Below are positions 1 to 8,542 of a stretch of DNA of 64,000 bases, one piece after another. Within the stretch, counting starts at the first letter, position 1. Each line of letters starts with the position of its first letter. Below the pieces are notes generated by a model, which was not told the DNA's origin, made no database searches, and saw only the letters and a program-made list of their open reading frames with translations. Source of the DNA: Alphaproteobacteria bacterium (lineage in GTDB: Bacteria > Pseudomonadota > Alphaproteobacteria > Micropepsales > Micropepsaceae); NCBI GenBank assembly GCA_947467345.1, contig CANIHD010000008.1, forward strand, positions 1 through 64,000, in the 5' to 3' direction. The position numbers and the translations under genes are program-made.

Positions 1-139
1 TCTTGAGCGCGATCGCGTACTTTGAGGCCTATCTCGCCGCCGCGTCTCAGCCGCCGGCCGGATTGCGCGAGCAGTTGGCGGCGCTATACACGTTAGAGGA
101 GGCGCGCTGGCGCGGAGTGATAGCGCATGCACTCGAAAT

Positions 140-576
140 TGTGCATGGCGGTGACAAAACCAGCCACTGGAACGCCGGCGAAGTGCTGAGCGAGGCGGCG
201 TAAAAGTCTGCCAGTGGATAGGTTGGTCCTTTTGGGGGTCGACCGGGGATGTATGCCGTGGAGGTATATGCCGCAGTTCGTCGTTTTGTGTTTGTGGAAG
301 GGAGGAGCCAGCGCGAGGCGGGGCGGGTATTTGGTCTGAGCCGCGAGACGGTGGCCAAGATGTGCCTGTTCTCGCTGCCGCCGGGCTACACGCGGACGAA
401 GCCGGTGGGCAAGCCGAAGCTGGGGCCACTGCTGCCAGTGATCGACGCGATCCTGGAGGCGGATCGGACGGCGCCTGTGAAGCAGCGGCATACGGCAAAG
501 CGGATCTTTGAGCGGCTGCGCGATGAGCATGGCTTCGGCGGCGTTCCAGTGGCTGGTTTTGTCACCGCCATGCACA
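140..576 (+). mobile_element. Internally deleted (MITE-like) IS21-family element with ~36-37 bp perfect inverted terminal repeats
   Basis: TGTGCATGGCGGTGACAAAACCAGCCACTGGAACGCC at 140-176 is the exact reverse complement of 540-576. It encloses an istA 5' fragment and is flanked by AAAT direct repeats. Confidence 0.8.
249..539 (+). pseudogene. istA: IS21-family IstA transposase, N-terminal fragment (~97 aa) truncated at the right inverted repeat
   Basis: MYAVEVYAAVRRFVFVEGRSQREAGRVFGLSRETVAKMC...PVIDAILEADRTAPVKQRHTAKRIFERLRDEHGF is typical of an IstA N-terminus. There is no DDE domain and no istB. Confidence 0.8.
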
Positions 577-836
577 AATCGCCGAGCGCGATGGCCCCCG
601 CGCTGCGTTTCAGTGCTTTTCCGACTTGATTGAGTACCATGTGCCGAAGTTGACGCGGCAGGCGGTTGTCGGGGCGGAGGATGGGCCAATGACGCTCGAG
701 GTGAGGTGGCTGACCTCGGGCGAGACGCAGGCCTGAAAGCCTCCCCAAAAGTTCCCCCGAGGTTCCCCGCCGTCCAGCGCAAGCAGCCCCCCGGAGGGGT
801 GGTTCTCTATAACCCATTGATATGATTGGTTCTTGT

Positions 837-911
837 TGGAGCGGGCGAGGCGATTCGAACGCCCGACCCTAACCTTGGCAAGGTTATGCTCTACCCCTGA
901 GCTACGCCCGC
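837..911 (-). tRNA. tRNA-Gly(GCC)
   Basis: Minus strand GCGGGCGTAGCTCAGGGGTAGAGCATAACCTTGCCAAGGTTAGGGTCGGGCGTTCGAATCGCCTCGCCCGCTCCA; 7-bp acceptor stem, anticodon GCC, encoded CCA. Confidence 0.95.
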
Positions 912-1100
912 GTTCCAGCAAGGGGAGGCATATTGCCCAGGCGCGCCGAAGATTCAAGGGGAACCAGGGTTTAGGGCGAATCTCATTTCAGTGGGTATTC
1001 CGGCGGACGGGAGCCGGCCCGGCCCGTCGCCCGTTCAACCGTCGCCCCATCAACCATTGTTTAAGCATGACGGGGCACCATCCGGCTCAACGAGGTGTCT

Positions 1101-1445
1101 ATGAGCGAATCCGCCGCTGACCTGCCACCACGCGTGGTCGACCCGCGCAAGCAAGCGCGTCAGCGCATGCTGCAGGTGGGTAAGATCACCTACAGCGAAG
1201 GCGCGATTTCGCTGGATTGCACGATCCGCGATCTGTCGCGGACCGGCGCGCGCGTCACTATCCCCAAGGGCCAAATCATTCCCACCAAAGTGGTACTGAT
1301 CTATCCGCGGCTGCAAAATGCCTATGAATGCGAAATCGCGTGGATCAGAGCGACGCAATACGGGCTGAAATTTCTCCACATCCACACGCTGAAGGATCTG
1401 TCGGCGCATCTGAAATTCACGATCCGCTTCGGCAATATTCCATAA
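1101..1445 (+). CDS. PilZ domain protein
   Basis: RKQARQRMLQVGKITYSEGAISLDCTIRDLSRTGARVTIPKG is PilZ-like (RxxxR ... D.S..GA). The ATG at 1101 is preferred over the GTG at 1095. Confidence 0.8.
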   Translation: MSESAADLPPRVVDPRKQARQRMLQVGKITYSEGAISLDCTIRDLSRTGARVTIPKGQIIPTKVVLIYPRLQNAYECEIAWIRATQYGLKFLHIHTLKDLSAHLKFTIRFGNIP

Positions 1446-1496
1446 GCCTCGGGGAGGCCGACGCCTAACGCCCGCGAGTGACTTCCTTTGCGCGTC

Positions 1497-3005
1497 CTAG
1501 TTGCGTGGCAGCGCCGTCGCATGCGCGATGACGTGGAAAATGTAATTCTCGTCCACCACGCCGGAGAAAAGATGCGCCCAGGGGCCGCCGGCAAATATCG
1601 CCACGTCCTCGCCGCCATGGGTTTCACCGCCGAATGGCACCAAAGCCTGCTGCTTAAAGTCTAGCGCTGTGGTGTCGACATTGGTGAGGTCGGCGCGTGG
1701 GCTACCATCGCGCGGCGCGCCAGGACCATTGGCGTAGCCGAGCGTGGTGAAGGGCTTGCCGTCGCCGGCGATCACCGGTTTTAAGCTGACATCATTCATC
1801 TTGCCGAGAATCGGATTGTTCCGGCTGGGATAGCCGCTGAGGGTCAGAACATGGCTGTGATCGGCGGTCACGATGATCAGCGTTTCCGCAGGGTTTGTGG
1901 CCGCACGCGCGGCTTGCACAGCGGCGTCGAAGGCTAACGTATCTTCGAGGGCGCGGGCTGCGTTGCCGGCGTGATGCGCGTGGTCGATGCGTGCGCCTTC
2001 CACCATCAGCACAAAGCCGTCGGCGTCTTGCGAAAGATTGGCGATCGCTTTGGTCGTCATCTCGGCCAATGACGGCTCGCCCGCCGGATCGCGGGCGCGG
2101 TCGGCGTCGAATTGCATGTCGTTGCGGTCGAAGAGGCCGAGAACATGATGATGCGTCTTCATATCTAGCGCGTCGAACTGCGCCTTATTCCAGACATAGG
2201 CACCGTCATTGTAGCGCCGTTGCCATTCTTGAATCAGATTACGCCCATCGGTGCGCTCGCCGCGCGTGTTGGCATATTCGGGATCGACCGCATCGGTGGG
2301 CGTCAGCTTATTGCGCCCGGCACCCAGGATCATTTCGAAACCGTCGCCATAGGGCCAGGTCACCAATTGCAGGGCGATGTCGGTGCAGCCTGCCGCCTTC
2401 GCCGCCGCCGGCATCACGGCATCGGATTCCCAGTCGCGATCAGCGGTGTGGGCGTAGGCCGCAGCAGGCGTCGCATGCGTCACGCGCGTAGTGGTGACAA
2501 TGCCCGTCGCGAGCCCCGCATTCTCCGCCATTTCAAATACGGTCCGCACTTCGTTGGCGCGCGCGCTGGCGCAATCGTCCAGTTTCACCGCGCTTGAAAC
2601 GCCGAGCACATCGTTGATGGTTTTCACGCCGGTGGTCATCGCCGTCGCCGATGGCGCCGAGTCCGTCACCTGGCTGTCGTGCGAATAGGTGCGCGAGAAC
2701 GCGCCATAGGGCAGCGTCTCCATATTCAGTTTGTTGCTCACGCCGTCGCGCCCGGCCTTCTGCCCGCCATAGATGCGCGCCGCCGTCACGGTCGAAATAC
2801 CCATGCCATCGCCGACGAAGAGAATGACGTTCTTCGCCCGGCCGGTGTTGGGCTGTTGAGCGGCCTTGATGGCCAGCGCCGCTTGGGCGTCGCGAAAATA
2901 GGGGTCGTTCGCCTGCGGCAGATTTTGGGCGTTGGGATTTTGGGCGTTGGCGGCGCCGAGTGAGCAAATCGTTACGGCAAAGATCACGGCGAATTCTGTG
3001 CGCAT
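1497..3005 (-). CDS. Alkaline phosphatase (PhoA family), secreted
   Basis: VTDSAPSATAMTTGVKT active-site motif, NVILFVGDGMG, and metal-site residues HAHHAGN and TADHSH. The signal peptide begins at MRTEFAVIFAVTICSLGAANA. Confidence 0.9.
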   Translation of the reverse strand: MRTEFAVIFAVTICSLGAANAQNPNAQNLPQANDPYFRDAQAALAIKAAQQPNTGRAKNVILFVGDGMGISTVTAARIYGGQKAGRDGVSNKLNMETLPYGAFSRTYSHDSQVTDSAPSATAMTTGVKTINDVLGVSSAVKLDDCASARANEVRTVFEMAENAGLATGIVTTTRVTHATPAAAYAHTADRDWESDAVMPAAAKAAGCTDIALQLVTWPYGDGFEMILGAGRNKLTPTDAVDPEYANTRGERTDGRNLIQEWQRRYNDGAYVWNKAQFDALDMKTHHHVLGLFDRNDMQFDADRARDPAGEPSLAEMTTKAIANLSQDADGFVLMVEGARIDHAHHAGNAARALEDTLAFDAAVQAARAATNPAETLIIVTADHSHVLTLSGYPSRNNPILGKMNDVSLKPVIAGDGKPFTTLGYANGPGAPRDGSPRADLTNVDTTALDFKQQALVPFGGETHGGEDVAIFAGGPWAHLFSGVVDENYIFHVIAHATALPRN

Positions 3006-3148
3006 AGGAAACTCGATTGGATTCGCAAACCAAGATACCGCAGCCGGACGACGGACGCATGACATCGCGTTCAGCGTTGAGAAATTCCGGCCTGATGCCG
3101 CGTTCCGAACACGGACTAGGCCCTGTTCTGCCTGTCCGCTAGAGCCGC

Positions 3149-3165
3149 GATTTTGCTGCAAAATC
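3149..3165. promoter_or_regulatory. Perfect 17-bp palindrome GATTTTGC-T-GCAAAATC in a divergent intergenic region
   Basis: 8-bp arms with a 1-nt centre, between the phosphatase start (3005) and the pilin start (3231). Confidence 0.4.
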
Positions 3166-3230
3166 TACAGAAACGAACATTTAAGGAAAGCCCTCTAGTG
3201 CGCGCCTCGTGTTCACCTTCGGAGCGTAAG

Positions 3231-3623
3231 ATGACTTCTCTCCCGCGCAACGCACGGCAAAAAGGCTTTACGCTCGTCGAGCTGATGGTCGTGGTCACGA
3301 TCATCGGAATTTTGGCGGCAATCGCCGTGCCCCGGGTTTTTACCTATATCCGGACAAGCGCGACGGCTGAAGTCGCTCAAACATCGAGCGCGATTGCTGC
3401 TGCCATCAGCGGCTATGCGCAATCGCAGCTCAAAACCCCTGCTGCTCTAAAACTCGAAATCGATGGTAGAACCGTTTTGGCAGGCGGCAGCGGCACGTTG
3501 TCGGCGCTCATTCCGCAAATTCAGGTTTCGCCTGGCTCCGGCAAATTAACCAGCGCGCCTGACGCGGAAAGATCGGTCACGGTGACGGGCACTGCATTGC
3601 CGTCAAAGCGCAGTTCGCCATGA
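3231..3623 (+). CDS. Type IV / type II pseudopilin-like protein
   Basis: Class III prepilin signal QKGFTLVELMVVVTIIGILAAIAVPRV. Confidence 0.85.
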   Translation: MTSLPRNARQKGFTLVELMVVVTIIGILAAIAVPRVFTYIRTSATAEVAQTSSAIAAAISGYAQSQLKTPAALKLEIDGRTVLAGGSGTLSALIPQIQVSPGSGKLTSAPDAERSVTVTGTALPSKRSSP

Positions 3624-3762
3624 AGCTCAACTTCATAGCGTCTTTCACGCCGTCGCTCCTGGGGAAACCCGAGAGTCATCTTGCTGGTTCCGGTAAGTTC
3701 TTGCTCAGGATGCGCGTCCGTTGGTTAACGGACATCTAAGCGGCTCCTAAACCTAGGTCATT

Positions 3763-4377
3763 TCAGGGGCTGAGGCGCACGAGGCGTTTCACGCTGAAAG
3801 TTCCGATGGGATGGCCGTCATTATTCTGCGAAATCGGGCCACAAACCCCCGTGGTCGAAGCCATGCCGGCACAGAAGCCTAGTTCGTAGGAGCCAATTTC
3901 CTGCGTGAGGCCGGAAAGAATAGGCAACGTGCTTTGACCGCCGGGAAATGTTCCCGTCATTTTAAGATGGCCGCTGTACGTGTGCCGCGTCGGATCCGGG
4001 TCCACCGCGCCGGTCATGGCGATATCCAGAAAGTAACTGGCGCTTTCCTCCGGATAGGTGAAGTGGCGCAAGTTCGAAATCTCGTTGAGATAGAGCTGCA
4101 GGGTCGCTGCCTTGTCGGTGTCCTTAACGCCCCTCGTCGGAAGGCATTTGTCGCTCTCTGCACAGAGTCCATCTTCCGCCACGCGGCTTAAGGCATAGTT
4201 GAAATGCCCCTGTATGGCCCAATAGGCGCGAATTTCCCCCAGTTGTGCTTCTACCGCGCGGCTCTCCAAAACGATGGCGTGGTTCATCAGGGCAGCAAAC
4301 GATAACGTCGCCGCCAACCCAATGACCGCAACGGCAATCATTACATTGCTCTTTTGCCCATTGCGCTGCGCGCTCAT
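3763..4377 (-). CDS. Hypothetical single-TM protein, possibly pilus-associated
   Basis: N-terminal TM segment VMIAVAVIGLAATLSFAALMNHAIVLESRAVEAQL followed by an extracytoplasmic domain with Cys residues; lies next to the pilin gene. Confidence 0.6.
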   Translation of the reverse strand: MSAQRNGQKSNVMIAVAVIGLAATLSFAALMNHAIVLESRAVEAQLGEIRAYWAIQGHFNYALSRVAEDGLCAESDKCLPTRGVKDTDKAATLQLYLNEISNLRHFTYPEESASYFLDIAMTGAVDPDPTRHTYSGHLKMTGTFPGGQSTLPILSGLTQEIGSYELGFCAGMASTTGVCGPISQNNDGHPIGTFSVKRLVRLSP

Positions 4378-4522
4378 GGATCGGTCTCGTCGCGGCTGAA
4401 GCCCTCCTGCCTGCGCAACATATGGTCCGCCCAATAGAGAACTACTGCGGTGCTTAGAGTATTGGGTGCGTGGTTTACCGCTCGTAAACCGTGGCGCTTT
4501 TCGATTGCCGCCTAGCGTCGAA

Positions 4523-4845
4523 TTAACGCATCAGACTGCGGTCGCCGACCTTGGCGTCCAGCCATTTTTGCAGCGTCCCCAGATCGCCGGCATCGGCCAC
4601 CCTTACACCGCAAAACTGACGCCGGCCCGCACCACAACCAGCCTGGCCATATCGCCGTTTTCAAGGGAGAGCTCGACTTTTGTGCCCAACGTCGGCGGGC
4701 TGTCCAGGATCAGCAATGCGCCGGTTTCCGAGAGATCGGCGATGCGCGCGCGGCGATATTCGCCGGAAAAGCGCAATTCGGCCCGCACGTTCATCGTATG
4801 ACGTTCGGCACGGCGTCGCTCATCTCGCAGCCGCTCGCTATACAT
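4523..4845 (-). pseudogene. PilZ domain protein with an apparent 1-nt frameshift near the C-terminus (annotatable ORF is 4603-4845)
   Basis: The ORF ends ...RLVVVRAGVSFAV*. The adjacent frame continues ...CGVRVADAGDLGTLQKWLDAKVGDRSLMR*. Adding one A to the AAAA run at 4612-4615 joins them. Confidence 0.6.
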
Positions 4846-4961
4846 AGAAAATTCCCCCTTGGCGGGCGGAGGATGGAGGCGGCCGGTTAACGGGTGCTAA
4901 ACATACGGTTCCCATCGCGTGGCGTGGTGAAGACGGTCAGGTTAAAGAAAGGTTTTCACTA

Positions 4962-5534
4962 ATGGTACCTGACCGGGAATGCGGCGCCTGCACGGTTTGC
5001 TGTGTCGCTCTTCCGATCGACAGCGAGGAAATCCAGAAAGCGCCCGGCATTGCTTGCCGCCATTGCCAAAGCGGGGGCGGGTGCGGCGTCTACGAAACGC
5101 GCCCCAATGTTTGCCGAATCTATCATTGCGGTTGGCGCCAGATGCGCGAACTCGACGAGATGTGGCGGCCTGATCTCAGCGACGTGCTGATCGAATTGCA
5201 CAACGATGCTATTCCGGTGGCGTATACAAGACGTCCCGCTGTTCGGCTCTATGTTCTCAGCGATCCGCAAATCGTTTTAAAGCGCGGCTTCGTGAGTCTG
5301 GTGGTGAGGCTGGTCGCGAACAATATTCCCACGTCGCTCAGCGTCATGGGGCCGCGGGGATGTTATCCCGCCGTGACGTTCCTGAACGATCTCACCCGAG
5401 TCGCTTCATATGCCGGCGACGAGCGCGGTGTCTCCCGCGCCATGGGTGAGATGATGGCCGCGCTCGCCGGCTATGAATATAGCCCGGCGGTTTTCAAACA
5501 TTCCGGCAATCGCACCGATTTGCCAGAAGGTTAG
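4962..5534 (+). CDS. YkgJ-family cysteine cluster protein
   Basis: Cys-rich N-terminus ECGACTVCCVALPI...CRHCQSGGGCGVYETRPNVCRIYHCGW. Confidence 0.8.
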   Translation: MVPDRECGACTVCCVALPIDSEEIQKAPGIACRHCQSGGGCGVYETRPNVCRIYHCGWRQMRELDEMWRPDLSDVLIELHNDAIPVAYTRRPAVRLYVLSDPQIVLKRGFVSLVVRLVANNIPTSLSVMGPRGCYPAVTFLNDLTRVASYAGDERGVSRAMGEMMAALAGYEYSPAVFKHSGNRTDLPEG

Positions 5535-5544
5535 AAGCGCCGCT

Positions 5545-6897
5545 TTAGCCCTGCCAGCGGATCGAGGCGCGGCAGATTTCCGCTGCGTCCGGCAATTTCG
5601 CAACGTCCCAGCACAGGCTCAGCAATTTGGCGGTGGTCGATTTACCGATGATGGGTTCGCAGAGTCCGCGGAATTTCGCTTCCAGATCGGCATCGCTCAT
5701 CGGGCGTTCCAAACTGCCAATGGCGTGGGGCACATGCTTCTCCAGCGTGCGTCCATCCTTCAGCACGATGCGTACATAGGATTCATCGTCGCGCAGCGAT
5801 TTGTCGATCGTTGCCTCAACGCGGTCGCGAAGCGCCATGACTGTGGGATCTTTGACGCGTGCATCGCTATATTCGTTCTCGCCGGCGGCGCCCTCGATCA
5901 CCGCTACGGCAACCGAATGGAACACGCTGAACTTTCCTTCCAAACCGACTTGCGGCGTGCGTTTGCCGGTTAATTCCAGAACCAGCGGCGCAACGCGCAG
6001 TTCGATTTTCTCGACCTCATCGCCGGTCAGCCCATTTTCCTTCTTCAGCTGAATGGCGCCGTCGATGGAGGGATGAATTACGATGCCGCAAGCAAACGGC
6101 TTGTAGGAATTAAGCGCGGCTTCGAAGCGCGTGCCCAGCCCTTCGGTGATCTCGTCGAAATTGCGCCTGGTCGACATGACATGAGCAAAGCCGCGCGGCG
6201 CTTCCAGTACGCGATTGGAGCTGGTGAAATTCTGCTTCGCCAGAATTGCCGACATCAATCCGTTTTGCGCCGCGCGTCCGGGATGGAAACTCTTGCACAT
6301 GGTGCCGAACATTTCGCGGAAGCCTGACGATTGCGTGCCGGCAATGCCAAGTGCCCAGATCATCTGCTGTTCGTTGAGGCCGAGAATTTTTCCCGCTGCT
6401 GCTGCCGCGCCGAAAACGCCCGCCGTGCCGGTGATGTGCCAGCCGACATCGTAATGTTCAGGATAGACGGAATTGCCGATGCGGCATTCCACTTCGACGC
6501 CCAGGATGAAAGCGTGCAGCAATTCTTCGCCGGAGATCGGCATGTGCTCAGCCAGTGCAAACAATGCCGACGCTACGGGACCCGAAGGATGGATGATGGT
6601 CTTCAGATGGGTGTCGTCAAAATCGAAGACATGGCTGGAAATGCCGTTCAGAAGGGCGGCGTGGAAGATATCCAGTTTTTCCTCGCGTCCCAGCACGCTG
6701 GCCACTGCCGGTCCGGAGAACGGCGCCAAGGCCGCCAGGGCCCGGTCCACCGTTTCGTGCCGCGCCGCGCCCACCGCGCAGCCCAGCCAATTGAGGATGG
6801 AACGTATGCCCGATTGCCGGACAGGCTCGGGAATCTCCGCCGCGCGTGAATTGACGACATAGCGCGCGAGTATGCGGGTGACTTCCATCGTGGACAT
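5545..6897 (-). CDS. MmgE/PrpD family protein
   Basis: ALLNGISSHVFDFDDTHLKTIIHPSGPVASALFALAE...GWHITGTAGVFGAAAAAGKILGL. The start is placed at MSTMEVTRIL. Confidence 0.88.
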   Translation of the reverse strand: MSTMEVTRILARYVVNSRAAEIPEPVRQSGIRSILNWLGCAVGAARHETVDRALAALAPFSGPAVASVLGREEKLDIFHAALLNGISSHVFDFDDTHLKTIIHPSGPVASALFALAEHMPISGEELLHAFILGVEVECRIGNSVYPEHYDVGWHITGTAGVFGAAAAAGKILGLNEQQMIWALGIAGTQSSGFREMFGTMCKSFHPGRAAQNGLMSAILAKQNFTSSNRVLEAPRGFAHVMSTRRNFDEITEGLGTRFEAALNSYKPFACGIVIHPSIDGAIQLKKENGLTGDEVEKIELRVAPLVLELTGKRTPQVGLEGKFSVFHSVAVAVIEGAAGENEYSDARVKDPTVMALRDRVEATIDKSLRDDESYVRIVLKDGRTLEKHVPHAIGSLERPMSDADLEAKFRGLCEPIIGKSTTAKLLSLCWDVAKLPDAAEICRASIRWQG

Positions 6898-7009
6898 CCT
6901 TCTTGGGGCACGCGGCTTTTGCCGCGTTTTCCCCGTCCGGACAATCCAAAACTTGATGGAAGGCCGCCGTTTTACTTGCCGCCGCCCTAAGGTGCCCGCC
7001 TTAGCGGAC

Positions 7010-7107
7010 CTCATGGTTCGAGACGGTCGCTTCGCGACCTCCTCACCATGAGGATTTAGCTTACCCTCATCCTGAGGAGCGCCGCAGGCGCGTCTCGAAG
7101 GATGAGG
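7010..7107. repeat. Intergenic double-hairpin repeat, copy A
   Basis: ctcatggttcgagacggtcgcttcgcgacctcctcaccatgag followed by cctcatcctgaggagcgccgcaggcgcgtctcgaaggatgagg; shared with 18342-18582 and 35610-35710. Confidence 0.8.
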
Positions 7108-7115
7108 CCGAAATC

Positions 7116-8525
7116 TTACGCGCCAAGAAGTGCCGTTAACTCTCCAATGGCAGGCAGTTTCTCCAGGTGGGCGACTAGGGAAACAATCTTGTCGGTCTTG
7201 GCCTTCTCGAAGCGGGAGAAATACGCGCTTTGGCGGAATTTCTCCGCCACCTCGTCATAGTCCATCGGGTTGGACGGGCTGCCTTTGCCGAAATCCGCCC
7301 GGCCTGAAATCGTGCGCCCATCGATCAGCGTGATGTCGATGATCGTCGTCATTTTGTGATAGCCGGCACGCTCGGCCTCGTCATCGACCACAAAATCGAT
7401 TTTTTCGATCATCTCCTGCACGTCGTCGCGATGAACGGATTCGTCGGTGAATTCCCTCAATCCGGCGCAGCGGTCCAGAAGCAGGATCGCCATGCAGAAT
7501 TCCATCGAGAATTTTGCCTGCAACTCGTCTTGCGGTCGGTGATGGATGAGCGCGTTCGGCATATTGGAATTCGTTCCGACGCGCACGCATTTCACGCTGC
7601 GGGGGCTGATATTGTGTTCTTCGATGAGCCGCGCCATCTCGGTCATACCGGGATGCGTGAGCGAGCCGGACGGGTAGGGTTTGATCGACACGCCGGGATC
7701 AGCGAAGGTCCAAGGCGCGCCTAGCCTGCCATTGATCGCGGCGAGATCGAACCCGCCGCCCGCAGCGCGGAAAAAGCCGCGCGTCGCTTCCAAAATCTTG
7801 TCGGTGGCGGTCCATCCGAGTGCGGCGAACTCCGCCGCAATGACGCCGCTTTCGCTGGCGCGCCCGGCGTGAAACGGCTTGGTCATGGTGCCGAAATTTT
7901 CGCGCAAGCCGGCGGATTGGCTACCGGCGATGGAAAGCGCGCGCGCCGTCATTTCCGCATCAAATCCTAATAGGACGCTCGCAGCGGCAGCGGCGGCGAA
8001 GGTGCCGCAGGTTGCGGTGGCGTGAAATCCGGTCTGGTAGTGACGCGGGTTGATGGCTTCGGCGATTTTGCATTCCACCTCGACGCCGACGAGATAGGCG
8101 AGAAGCACATCGGCGCCGCTGGCATTCTTTTGCTCGCCAACTGCAAGCGCCGCCGGCAGTGCCGGCGCGGTGGGGTGGGTGAGAAGGCCGTAAACGCGGT
8201 CCGCTGCTACCGCCAATTGCGTGTCGTCATAGTCGTCGGCGTGAATGGCGACGCCATTGGCGAACGCTGCGAAACGCGGCGCCACTTTGCGTTTTGTACC
8301 GATGATGGTGGCGGGGCCGGTGCCCAGATTCAGCCCATCGAGATGCTCTTCCACCAGACGGCCGCTTTCCGCGCCCGCCCCGGAAAGCGCCAGGCCAAGC
8401 CCGTCGAGGATGGATTTCTTTGCCAGCGCCGCAACGTCGGGCAGAATGGCCAATGATTTTGCGTTTGCAATGAAACTTGCGACGTAGCGCGTCAAACCGG
8501 CGCCGTCGGCTTCGGCAATGCTCAC
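7116..8525 (-). CDS. MmgE/PrpD family protein (paralog of 5545-6897)
   Basis: FANGVAIHADDYDDTQLA...HPTAPALPAALAVGE...GFHATATCGTFAAAAAASVLLG. Confidence 0.88.
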   Translation of the reverse strand: MSIAEADGAGLTRYVASFIANAKSLAILPDVAALAKKSILDGLGLALSGAGAESGRLVEEHLDGLNLGTGPATIIGTKRKVAPRFAAFANGVAIHADDYDDTQLAVAADRVYGLLTHPTAPALPAALAVGEQKNASGADVLLAYLVGVEVECKIAEAINPRHYQTGFHATATCGTFAAAAAASVLLGFDAEMTARALSIAGSQSAGLRENFGTMTKPFHAGRASESGVIAAEFAALGWTATDKILEATRGFFRAAGGGFDLAAINGRLGAPWTFADPGVSIKPYPSGSLTHPGMTEMARLIEEHNISPRSVKCVRVGTNSNMPNALIHHRPQDELQAKFSMEFCMAILLLDRCAGLREFTDESVHRDDVQEMIEKIDFVVDDEAERAGYHKMTTIIDITLIDGRTISGRADFGKGSPSNPMDYDEVAEKFRQSAYFSRFEKAKTDKIVSLVAHLEKLPAIGELTALLGA

Positions 8526-8542
8526 TCTATCCCCCCGGATAT

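Larger units (their letters stand above)
3..736 (+). pseudogene. Small ORF split by a mini-IS; 5' part 3-139, 3' part 580-736. Deleting 140-579 gives one ORF: MSAIAYFEAYLAAASQPPAGLREQLAALYTLEEARWRGVIAHALEIAERDGPRAAFQCFSDLIEYHVPKLTRQAVVGAEDGPMTLEVRWLTSGETQA*
   Basis: Reading frames on both sides join exactly when the element plus one copy of the 4-bp repeat AAAT (136-139 / 576-579) is removed. The C-terminus is reminiscent of phage small-terminase-type proteins, which is weak evidence. The true start may lie outside the window. Confidence 0.6.

Noticed and set aside
93-817. Several overlapping minus-strand ORFs (229 aa, 143 aa) across the mini-IS
   Set aside because: They run through the inverted repeats and antisense of istA, and are better explained as spurious frames over the disrupted ORF.
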